DNA of 64,000 nt from an uncultured Granulosicoccaceae bacterium. GTDB taxonomy: Bacteria > Pseudomonadota > Gammaproteobacteria > Granulosicoccales > Granulosicoccaceae. The position numbers were made by a program, and so were the translations under genes. This document shows positions 56,708 through 64,000 of the stretch, one piece after another; within the stretch, counting starts at the first letter, position 1; the number at the start of each line of letters is the position of its first letter. Location of the stretch: positions 39,890 to 103,889 of the forward strand of contig CALHOI010000013.1 of assembly GCA_938035525.1 (NCBI GenBank), written 5' to 3'. The notes below the pieces were generated by a model. It was not told the DNA's origin. It did no database searches and saw only the letters and a list, made by a program, of their open reading frames with translations.

Positions 56708-58123
56708 ATGGCGGCTCAGTCTCACAATGCTACATACACAAAAGGATCCGTGTTTGGGCACATCAGCAACCTGGCGTTGACCTCTGCCATCGGCATGTTC
56801 GCGATCATGATCGTTGATTTAGTCGATATGTATTTCATATCGTTGCTTGGTCAACCTTCACTTGCCGCAGCTGTCGGGTTTGCTGGTTTAGGTTTATTTC
56901 TGGGCGCGTCCATTACCATTGGAATTTCAATTGCCGTGTCAACCCTGGTTGCACAGGCCCTGGGTGAAGAAAACGAAGCACTGGCCCAGCGGTATGCAAC
57001 GCATGGATTCATCTATTCTCTGGCCTGGACGATTCCCATAACGGTATTAACGCTTTGGTTTGCACCCGAGCTGCTGGCACTGATCGGTGCCAACGGTGAG
57101 ACACTTTCATTAGCGGTAACTTATTTTCGAATTGTTGGTGCATCATTGCCAATATTGGGTTTGGCTTTTGTCGCCAATTCATTGCTGCGTGCTGTGGGGG
57201 CGGCAAAGTTGTCCATGTGGTCAACGATCATTGGTGGACTGGTGAATGCTGTTGTCGATCCTTTGCTTATATTTGGGGTAGGGCTAGGCTTAACCGGAGC
57301 AGCAATAGCGTCGGTAATATCGCGTATTTGCGTTGCCGTGATTGCCTTGTATAGCATTGCAATAACACATGGCTTGCTCGTTCGTCCTAATTACTCAACT
57401 CTACTGGAAGACTTTAAAACCCTAAGCACCCTGGCATTGCCATCTATGCTAACCAATTTATCTGGTCCGGCTAGCGCCGCTTTTGCTACATCGCAAATGG
57501 CTCGTTATGGCACCGACGCTGTGGCCGCGGCGTCGGTTGTCGGGCGATTGACTCCGGTAGCATTTGCTGGGCTTTATGGGTTGTCTGGTGCTGTTGGTCC
57601 TGTCGCATCACAGAATTTTGGTGCGGGTGAAATGTATCGTGTACGAGAAACGTTAACAGCGTCTGCCACATTTGTGGTTATCTACGTGGTTCCGGTGACC
57701 TTGTTTATGTTCTTCATACAAGACTTGGTGATTTCTGTTTTCCACTTGCAGGGAGAAGCCGCTGAACTGATTCAATTTTATGCCAGCTTCGTTGTTGGGT
57801 CATACGTATTGTTTGGCTTGCAACTCAGTGCAAACCCGTTGTTTACGGCAATGCGACATCCGGGGTTTGCCACACTGAGTAATATCATTCGCGACATTCT
57901 TCTGGCTATTCCACTGATCTTTCTATTATCGAGTGAATTTGGTTCAAGAGGTGTATTGGCAGGCCAGGCATTAGCAAACGCTATGGCCGGTGTCATAGCG
58001 TTTGCTACAGCGTATTGGATGAGTGGCAAGATATCGCGCGGCGAGCCAGTAGAATTCGGTTGGGCAAAATTACGATTGCATCGACATAAATATGTATTAC
58101 CCGGTGTGCAACATCGTGGTTGA
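56708..58123 (+). CDS. MATE-family multidrug/metabolite exporter
   Basis: 471 aa with 12 helices in two related halves. DLVDMYFISLLGQPSLAAAVGFAGLGLFLGASITIGISIAVSTLVAQALGEEN is the N-half signature; ARYGTDAVAAASVVGRLTPVAFAGLYGLSGAVGPVASQNFGAG the C-half one. AGGATGTA ATG gives a good RBS. Sodium- or proton-driven drug or metabolite export. Confidence 0.93.
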   Translation: MAAQSHNATYTKGSVFGHISNLALTSAIGMFAIMIVDLVDMYFISLLGQPSLAAAVGFAGLGLFLGASITIGISIAVSTLVAQALGEENEALAQRYATHGFIYSLAWTIPITVLTLWFAPELLALIGANGETLSLAVTYFRIVGASLPILGLAFVANSLLRAVGAAKLSMWSTIIGGLVNAVVDPLLIFGVGLGLTGAAIASVISRICVAVIALYSIAITHGLLVRPNYSTLLEDFKTLSTLALPSMLTNLSGPASAAFATSQMARYGTDAVAAASVVGRLTPVAFAGLYGLSGAVGPVASQNFGAGEMYRVRETLTASATFVVIYVVPVTLFMFFIQDLVISVFHLQGEAAELIQFYASFVVGSYVLFGLQLSANPLFTAMRHPGFATLSNIIRDILLAIPLIFLLSSEFGSRGVLAGQALANAMAGVIAFATAYWMSGKISRGEPVEFGWAKLRLHRHKYVLPGVQHRG

Positions 58124-58173
58124 TAGCGACTTATAAACACTAATTAAATTGAAGTGTCCGGAGTACCTTTGTT

Positions 58174-60132
58174 GTGACTGATATTTTACTGCTTACTTTC
58201 ATTTTTCTTCTAGCCGGTGTGGTTGCTGTACCCATAGCAACACGGCTTGGGCTTGGTTCGGTATTGGGTTACTTGATAGCAGGTATTGTTATTAGCCCAT
58301 TGCTGGCCTTGCTGGGAGTGGATGTCGTTTCCATTCAACACTTCGCTGAGTTTGGTGTAGTGATGATGTTGTTTCTGGTTGGCATGGAGCTAGAACCAAA
58401 AGTGCTTTGGTCCATGCGGGCCAAGTTGCTTGGATTGGGTGGTGGGCAAGTTGGCTTGACTATAGCGCTGATCATGATCTGTGCCATGGCCATGGGGCAG
58501 CCCTGGACAATAGCCCTTGCTATCGGCTTGGTTTTGTCTTTGTCGTCAACTGCGATTGTGTTGCAAACGCTGAATGAGAAAGGGTTGATGCGAAGCGATG
58601 GCGGGCAATCCAGTTTTTCGGTGCTGTTATTTCAAGATATTGCGGTGATCCCAATGCTGGCCTTAGTGCCGTTGCTGGCCATACCCGAATTAATAGATGT
58701 GGCCGCAACGCATGGAAGTGATGCCAGTGCCGGACATGCGAAGTCTGATGACGCAAATGGTCACGCCAGTTATAGCTTGGTTGAAGGGCTAAACGGATGG
58801 CAAACCACGGCGGTGACCATTGGTGCTGTTGCTTTTGTTATCTTTGCTGGCAATTGGCTAACACGCCCCATTTTTCGATTTATAGCAGCGGCGGGTTTGC
58901 GTGAACTATTCACAGCTGCAGCTCTAATGTTGGTGGTGGGTATTGCCTTGCTGATGTCGCTTGTGGGATTGTCCCCGGCTTTGGGTACATTTGTTGCCGG
59001 TGTGGTGTTGGCCAATAGTGAATACAAGCACGAACTTGAATCAGATATTGACCCCTTTCGAGGATTACTTCTGGGTTTGTTCTTTATGACCGTAGGTGCG
59101 GGTATAAACTTCGTGTTGTTGTTTAATAATTTTTTTACGGTTGTCGCGCTGACTATCGGCATGATGGCCTTAAAAGCCTTAGTTCTATTATTGTTGAGCT
59201 ATGTGTTCAAGATTCGCGGTTCGGATAGATGGTTGTTTGCCCTGGGTTTGGCACAGGCTGGTGAATTTGGGTTCGTGCTGCTCTCTTTTACAGTTGCAAG
59301 CTCTGTGATTCCACCTGCAATCGCTGACAGATTGCTATTGGTCGTCGCACTTTCAATGTTACTTACGCCGTTACTGTTCATACTTTACGACCGTGTCATC
59401 GCGCCAAAGTTTGCCAGTGAACAAAATACGGAAGCAGATGAAATAGAAGAAAATGGTAGTGTGCTTATTGCGGGTCATGGCAGGGTAGGCGGTGTTGTGA
59501 ATCGCATGCTAAAAGGCGCTGGATTTACGACCACGGTTCTTGATTTTAGCTCTGAGCAGTTGGATATGTTGCGCACTTTCGGTGTAAAAGCCTATTTTGG
59601 CGACGCTACCAGACCCGACTTGCTGGAAGCTGCGGGCATTCGTGAGGCCAAACTCATTGTCATTGCCATAGATGAAAAACACCAATCAACTGAGTTAGTC
59701 AGCTATATCAGTCGAACTTACCCCAGCGTGCATATCGTGGCCAGAGCGATAGACAGAAATCATGTTTATGATCTGTATGCGGCTGGTTGTAGAGATATTA
59801 TCCGGGAGGCATTTGATAGTTCTGTCAGGATGGGGCGATCCGCATTGATGGCGCTGGGGATGCATGAGCATGAAGCGCAAACCATATCGGCAGGATTCAT
59901 CGACGATGATCGTACGGCCATGATAATGATGGCCGGACTTTACGACCCCAAACAATTAGCACACAAAAATACAGCGTATGTTAATAAAGTGAAAGAGATT
60001 GCAGGTATTCAAGAATCGTTATTGGAAGAAGGTCCAAGCGGATTCGGCAAGTTATCGCAAAAGCTTCGCGAAATGGGTGATGATCCAGAAGAGATTATAA
60101 AACGCTACGAAGACGAAGCAGCAACTAAGTAA
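58174..60132 (+). CDS. CPA2 cation:proton antiporter, KefB/KefC type
   Basis: 652 aa. About 12 helices (1-405): GLGSVLGYLIAGIVISP, FAEFGVVMMLFLVGMELEPK, LSSTAIVLQTLNEKGLM, SPALGTFVAGVVLANSEY. Then an RCK/TrkA-N domain: VLIAGHGRVGGVVNRMLKGAG (NAD-type loop) and YFGDATRPDLLEAAGI. The loop after helix six carries a His/Asp-rich stretch (SDASAGHAKSDDANGHAS). K+ efflux or Na+/K+:H+ exchange. GTG start with CCGGAG upstream. Stop codon is followed by a 14-bp repeat. Confidence 0.9.
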   Translation: MTDILLLTFIFLLAGVVAVPIATRLGLGSVLGYLIAGIVISPLLALLGVDVVSIQHFAEFGVVMMLFLVGMELEPKVLWSMRAKLLGLGGGQVGLTIALIMICAMAMGQPWTIALAIGLVLSLSSTAIVLQTLNEKGLMRSDGGQSSFSVLLFQDIAVIPMLALVPLLAIPELIDVAATHGSDASAGHAKSDDANGHASYSLVEGLNGWQTTAVTIGAVAFVIFAGNWLTRPIFRFIAAAGLRELFTAAALMLVVGIALLMSLVGLSPALGTFVAGVVLANSEYKHELESDIDPFRGLLLGLFFMTVGAGINFVLLFNNFFTVVALTIGMMALKALVLLLLSYVFKIRGSDRWLFALGLAQAGEFGFVLLSFTVASSVIPPAIADRLLLVVALSMLLTPLLFILYDRVIAPKFASEQNTEADEIEENGSVLIAGHGRVGGVVNRMLKGAGFTTTVLDFSSEQLDMLRTFGVKAYFGDATRPDLLEAAGIREAKLIVIAIDEKHQSTELVSYISRTYPSVHIVARAIDRNHVYDLYAAGCRDIIREAFDSSVRMGRSALMALGMHEHEAQTISAGFIDDDRTAMIMMAGLYDPKQLAHKNTAYVNKVKEIAGIQESLLEEGPSGFGKLSQKLREMGDDPEEIIKRYEDEAATK

Positions 60133-60148
60133 ATGCAACTAAATAAAT
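60121..60148. repeat. Two-copy 14-bp repeat over the antiporter stop
   Basis: GCAACTAAGTAAAT followed at once by GCAACTAAATAAAT. The TAA stop of the antiporter (60130-60132) lies in copy 1. Confidence 0.8.
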
Positions 60149-60176
60149 GAAACGGTAAGTTACCAAGTCAGTGATC

Positions 60177-61415
60177 ATGTGCAAATTATTACGAACAAAA
60201 TCAAAAACTGCTGTGTGGTGCATGTTTGCCACTGCCTTGTTGTCCGGCTGTATTGGCAACCGGGATGTTGAAGCGCCCGTTGAATACCTGTCACCAAAAG
60301 GGTGGCAAAACAATGATGCATTCTTATCCCAGCCGAGCTTTACTGAATATGCAAACTCCGTAAAAGACGAAGTACGACGCTACCGTCTTCCATTTGATTC
60401 TGAGCTTGCCGATACTGAAGTCGAACTGGCTTCACCTATAGAATTGCCTCTGGACCCATCATGTGAGGGCAACGTCGCCGGCATTGCGATACTGGTGCAC
60501 GGCTTGTCGGATACCGCTTATTCCATGAGAGATATTGGACAGGTATTGGCTGAGGTTTGTTTTAAGAGTCGAATAGTGTTGCTTCCTGGTCATGGCACCA
60601 GAGCTGGAGATTTGCTAACCACGCGGCTACGTGATTGGCAGAACACCATCTCGTACCTGATTGATCAAGCTGCTTCTGAATCAGAAACCGTTTTGCTGAC
60701 TGGTTTTTCTCTTGGTGGTGTTCTAACACTGGATGCAGCGCTGCAAAACCAAAACACAGTCGATGGCGTTATAGGTATTTCGCCAGCTTATTATCTATCG
60801 TCGGCCAGGCTTGCAAAATGGGCCAACCTTGTTGCACCCGTAGCAAGATGGGTAGATCGTGGTGTGGCAGATGATTCAATGCGGTATGAGGCTATGCCAA
60901 CACGTGGTGTTGCCGAGACTTGGTCTGCCATGAAGCAATTGCATCGACGCATTAATAAGTATGGTTCTGTCGAAATGCCATGGATGCTTGCACAAAGCAT
61001 GGATGATGCGGTAGTTGTCCCAGCTCAAAATGAAGCCCTATGGAAAAGTAAGGCGGTAAATCCTGATAGTCGTCTGGTACGATTTGTCAGTACTCAAACA
61101 TTCCCTGAAGAAGAAAAGATCATAACCCTACCGGGTAGTAGCGAAGATGATCAAGTTATTGCGTTAACACATTTGGCCATTCATCAATCGCCAGACAATC
61201 CGCGTTATGGGCGAAGCGGTAGCTATCGAAACTGTGGCGGTAATATGCCTCGTAATCAGGATTGGGTTCGGCAATGCGAGCAGTCAGAGTCGGTTTGGTA
61301 TGGGCTTTGGGGCACTGAACCGAAACCAGGGCAAGCGTTGGCGTTTTCAACGTTTAATCCATCGTTTAAGCAATTTGCCAATGAAATAAAACGCTTTGCC
61401 GCTCGGCTTAAATAG
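60177..61415 (+). CDS. Alpha/beta-hydrolase lipoprotein
   Basis: 412 aa. Lipoprotein signal (MCKLLRTKSKTA, hydrophobic core, lipobox LSGC). Then an alpha/beta-hydrolase (serine aminopeptidase/monoacylglycerol-lipase-like) core: GIAILVHGLSDTAYSMRD with HGL oxyanion motif, LLPGHGTRAGDL, and nucleophile Ser in TGFSLGGV (about 176). A late TLPGSSEDDQVIALTHLAIH supplies the likely His. Probably an envelope-anchored lipase or esterase. A GTG two codons upstream (60171) is an alternative start. No clear RBS for either. Confidence 0.82.
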   Translation: MCKLLRTKSKTAVWCMFATALLSGCIGNRDVEAPVEYLSPKGWQNNDAFLSQPSFTEYANSVKDEVRRYRLPFDSELADTEVELASPIELPLDPSCEGNVAGIAILVHGLSDTAYSMRDIGQVLAEVCFKSRIVLLPGHGTRAGDLLTTRLRDWQNTISYLIDQAASESETVLLTGFSLGGVLTLDAALQNQNTVDGVIGISPAYYLSSARLAKWANLVAPVARWVDRGVADDSMRYEAMPTRGVAETWSAMKQLHRRINKYGSVEMPWMLAQSMDDAVVVPAQNEALWKSKAVNPDSRLVRFVSTQTFPEEEKIITLPGSSEDDQVIALTHLAIHQSPDNPRYGRSGSYRNCGGNMPRNQDWVRQCEQSESVWYGLWGTEPKPGQALAFSTFNPSFKQFANEIKRFAARLK

Positions 61416-61518
61416 GGCGGATGTCACAAAAAGTACTTGTCGACTTTTTGCGTATATTAATACTGGAGTTTTATATAGAATACGGGGGATTCTCTTAAAA
61501 TAACGTCCGGGAGGCTCC

Positions 61519-62271
61519 ATGAATTCCTTAACTGGCAAAACCATACTCATTACTGCCACGGCTCAGGGCATAGGGCGGGCCAGTGCCTTGGCCTGCGCAA
61601 ACCAGGGTGCACGGGTTATTGCAACCGATGTGAACGATGAAGGCCTTGCCACATTAGCAACCGAAAACTCATCCATCGAAACTTTTCACTTGGATGTGAC
61701 AGACAATCAAGCCATTCTGGCATTGGCAGAAAAACTCCCTCCACTTGATGGTTTGTTTAATTGTGCCGGCATGGTGCATCACGGAACCGTGATGGAAATT
61801 TCTGACGAAGAGTGGCAGACCAATCTTAACCTTAACCTGACATCAATGGTTCGCATGTGTCGCGCATTTCTGCCTGGTCTGCAAGAGCAGGCGAGAAAAA
61901 ATGGCACAGCGTCTATCGTTAATATGTCTTCAATGGCTTCATCCATTAAAGGCTTTGTCAATCGCGCTGCCTATGGTGCAACGAAAGCGGGTGTTTTGGG
62001 CTTAACGAAATCAATCGCAATCGATTTTGTTGGTGAGGGTATTCGTTGTAATGCAGTTTGTCCCGGCACAGTGGATACGCCTTCTTTGAGGGGGCGTATC
62101 GCTCAGGCACCCGACCCGGTTCAGGCTGAGAAAGATTTTATCGCCAGACAACCCATTGGGCGCTTGGCGACGGTGGATGATATTACGCCATTGGTTGTGT
62201 ACTTGTTATCGGACGACAGCCGATATGTAACGGGTCAGCCAATGCTGGTCGACGGTGGTGTCACTATCTAG
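61519..62271 (+). CDS. SDR-family oxidoreductase
   Basis: 250-aa classical SDR. ATAQGIGRASALACANQGARVIATDVND: TGxxxGxG site reads TATAQGIG, with Asp in TDVND selecting NAD; NCAG in LFNCAGMVHHG; catalytic Ser/Tyr/Lys in NMSSMASS and YGATKAGVLGL. GGGAGG before ATG. Resembles DhrS6-like / 3-hydroxybutyrate-dehydrogenase-like (BDH2) enzymes, so a hydroxyacid is a likely substrate. Confidence 0.9.
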   Translation: MNSLTGKTILITATAQGIGRASALACANQGARVIATDVNDEGLATLATENSSIETFHLDVTDNQAILALAEKLPPLDGLFNCAGMVHHGTVMEISDEEWQTNLNLNLTSMVRMCRAFLPGLQEQARKNGTASIVNMSSMASSIKGFVNRAAYGATKAGVLGLTKSIAIDFVGEGIRCNAVCPGTVDTPSLRGRIAQAPDPVQAEKDFIARQPIGRLATVDDITPLVVYLLSDDSRYVTGQPMLVDGGVTI

Positions 62272-62381
62272 TAAGGCTCATTTTTAATTATAAGTCGCGA
62301 TTTGATATGCTATGCAGTTAAAGCGCATGCGGTTAGGTAATCGCCCATTGGCGGTCATTAACGAGAAAATAGGATTACACA

Positions 62382-63242
62382 ATGAAGTTGTTGCGATATG
62401 GAGAAGCCGGACAAGAAAAACCAGGCCTGCTTGACAATCAAGGCCAAGTTCGGGATTTATCTGCAATTATCAAGGATGTTTCCGGTGCTGATCTGTCAAG
62501 TCAGTCTATTGCCAGGCTACAAGCGCTTAACCCTGACGACTTGCCCTTGGTCAGCGGATCTGCCCAGGAAGATTTACGTCTGGGTGCTTGTGTTGGCGCA
62601 ATCGGTAAGTTTATTTGTATCGGCCTCAACTATGCCGATCATGCGGCAGAGTCTGGTTTGGAAGTCCCTCCAGAGCCCGTCATATTCAACAAATGGACTT
62701 CAGCTGTTATAGGCCCCGATGATAATGTTCAAATCCCTCGTGGTTCTAGTAAAACAGATTGGGAAGTCGAGCTGGGCGTTGTCATTGGTGAGGGTGGTAG
62801 CTACATCGATGAAGCAAACGCGCTTGATCATGTTGCTGGTTTTTGCGTTGTAAACGATGTATCAGAACGCGAATTTCAAACTGAACGCTCCGGTACTTGG
62901 GACAAGGGTAAGGGCTGCGACACATTCGGTCCAATAGGTCCTTGGCTGGTCACCAAAGATGAAGTTGGGGATTTTGATAACTTAGCCATGTGGTGTGAAG
63001 TCGATGGCAAGCGATATCAAAATGGTTCCACCAGCACCATGGTTTATAAAGTGCCACATTTGGTTTCTTACTGTTCCCGCTTCATGAGCTTGCAACCCGG
63101 CGATGTTATATCCACTGGTACACCACCCGGCGTTGGTATGGGGCACAAGCCACCGGTCTATTTAAAAGGTGGCGAGAAAATGCATTTGGGTATTGAGCGT
63201 TTAGGTACGCAGACCCAGAAAGTGTTGGGGCCGCTGGTTTAG
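62382..63242 (+). CDS. Fumarylacetoacetate-hydrolase family protein
   Basis: 286 aa. FAH fold with FICIGLNYADHAAESGLEVPPEPVIFNKW, then KTDWEVELGVVIG (metal Glu residues) and GFCVVNDVSEREFQ; GKGCDTFGPIGPWLVT and PGDVISTGTPPGVGMG follow. Members hydrolyse or decarboxylate 2,4-diketo acids, for example 2-keto-3-deoxy-L-fuconate-pathway diketo acids; AGGA precedes the ATG. With the upstream SDR it resembles the L-fucose/L-rhamnose diketo-hydrolase pair, which fits the presence of fucU at 40.5 kb, but this is inference. Confidence 0.9.
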   Translation: MKLLRYGEAGQEKPGLLDNQGQVRDLSAIIKDVSGADLSSQSIARLQALNPDDLPLVSGSAQEDLRLGACVGAIGKFICIGLNYADHAAESGLEVPPEPVIFNKWTSAVIGPDDNVQIPRGSSKTDWEVELGVVIGEGGSYIDEANALDHVAGFCVVNDVSEREFQTERSGTWDKGKGCDTFGPIGPWLVTKDEVGDFDNLAMWCEVDGKRYQNGSTSTMVYKVPHLVSYCSRFMSLQPGDVISTGTPPGVGMGHKPPVYLKGGEKMHLGIERLGTQTQKVLGPLV

Positions 63243-63326
63243 CTCCTTTGTTAGAAGTTGGTTAGTCGCGACAGTAAACCTGCGCTTATGGTTGCCAGCT
63301 CCATGGTTTAGTAAATTGAGGTTGCC

Positions 63327-64000
63327 ATGCGCGATTGGGATGACGAATTTGCCAATATGGCTCACGTTCCCGGCTCGGATAAGCTGCAGGCTTACTGGGC
63401 AGCGGAAGGTCTTGCCTATCGCGAGCAGTCAACGTCGATATTAAATCTGCCTTATGGCAGTCATCCACGTGAATACCTCGATCTGGTGATACCAGACACC
63501 TCGCCAAAAGGGTTGGTGGTGTTTGTTCATGGCGGCTACTGGATGCGGACGTCCCCATCTGATTGGACGCAACTGGCTGAAGGGGCAAGGGCGCAAGGTT
63601 GGGCTTTTGCCTTACCCGGTTATACCTTAGCGCCAGAAGCCAGCATTGAGCACATCACCACGCAGGTAACACACGCCATAACCACTGCTGCCAGTCAGGT
63701 ATCCGGACCCATCATCTTGACGGGTCACTCGGCAGGTGGCCATCTGGTTGCACGAATCATGTGTACTGACAGCGCGCTACCTGAATCTGTGTTGGCGCGG
63801 GTGAAGCATTGTCTGCCTATCAGTGGCGTTTTCGATTTAAGACCGCTTTTGCTCACAACCATGAACGAGACTTTGCAACTGGATGATGTTCAAGCCATTG
63901 CTGCCAGTCCCGTGCTGCATCGTCCCCGCCATGATGCGCGATTTACGTTTTGGGTTGGCGCTGCCGAGCGGCCTGAGTTTCTGCGCCAAAACAAATTAAT
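63327..64000 (+). CDS. Kynurenine-formamidase-like alpha/beta hydrolase, 3' end outside window
   Basis: About 224 residues from ATG 63327 (GAGG upstream). VVFVHGGYWMRTSP shows the HGGYW oxyanion motif of kynurenine formamidase-type hydrolases; nucleophile Ser in TGHSAGGHL; RPRHDARFTFWVGAAE late. No KynU/TDO gene in the window. The protein runs past the window end, so the catalytic His is not seen. Confidence 0.83.
   Translation, partial: MRDWDDEFANMAHVPGSDKLQAYWAAEGLAYREQSTSILNLPYGSHPREYLDLVIPDTSPKGLVVFVHGGYWMRTSPSDWTQLAEGARAQGWAFALPGYTLAPEASIEHITTQVTHAITTAASQVSGPIILTGHSAGGHLVARIMCTDSALPESVLARVKHCLPISGVFDLRPLLLTTMNETLQLDDVQAIAASPVLHRPRHDARFTFWVGAAERPEFLRQNKL

Overview
The window reads as chromosomal DNA of a heterotrophic, probably marine, Gram-negative bacterium, most likely a gammaproteobacterium. 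Evidence: lipoprotein and Tat signals, many TRAP, TTT and ABC uptake systems for small organic acids and amines, a Fur/KatG pair, an SdrD/RTX-type exported protein and a 115-kDa-class NAD-glutamate dehydrogenase. I cannot fix the genus by reading. I saw no rRNA, tRNA, CRISPR array, transposase or phage gene.

Layout. 0-9.4 kb: the start of a lipoprotein gene, an epoxide hydrolase and a GlcG-like protein, then divergently a cytoplasmic reductive dehalogenase fused to its own FMN/[2Fe-2S] reductase, two small unknown proteins, a dimethylglycine-dehydrogenase-like flavoprotein and an RraA-family protein. 9.5-14.1 kb: a tightly overlapping operon of glutamate mutase S and E subunits, its reactivase (GlmL/MutL) and an AMP-forming ligase. 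14.1-21.0 kb: SOUL lipoprotein, Fur-family regulator next to katG, NAD-GDH. 21.0-24.5 kb: a repeat-bearing intergenic region, an exported SdrD-B/RTX-like protein and an FKBP-like lipoprotein. 24.6-27.8 kb: three exported proteins that together look like a copper amine oxidase split into an N-terminal-domain protein, a catalytic-domain copy that has lost its catalytic and metal residues, and a catalytic-domain copy that keeps them and ends in a Cys/TM/Arg sorting tail. I regard this as the most novel system in the window. 27.9-38.3 kb: a carboxylic-acid uptake and CoA-activation region (two CaiB/BaiF CoA-transferases, dehydrogenases, enoyl-CoA hydratase, AbrB-like permease, TctABC, TauE/SafE). 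38.3-43.2 kb: GH114 glycosidase with two C-terminal modules, FucU, an alkyltransferase-like protein and a flavin hydroxylase. 43.4-56.6 kb: an ABC importer (UgpBAEC type), a TRAP importer (DctPQM), a glutamine-synthetase-like ligase, an aldehyde dehydrogenase, an iron alcohol dehydrogenase and a CDGSH-glutamate-synthase fusion, which together suggest uptake and gamma-glutamyl-type breakdown of an amine or amino alcohol. 56.7-64 kb: MATE exporter, KefB/C-type antiporter, lipoprotein hydrolase, SDR, fumarylacetoacetase-family enzyme and the start of a kynurenine-formamidase-like hydrolase.

Two themes run across the window. Two cobamide-dependent enzymes (dehalogenase and glutamate mutase) sit within 12 kb. 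Short tandem duplications of about 14-18 bp recur, several of them laid exactly over stop codons. All calls come from reading the sequence and recalled family knowledge; no database search was run.
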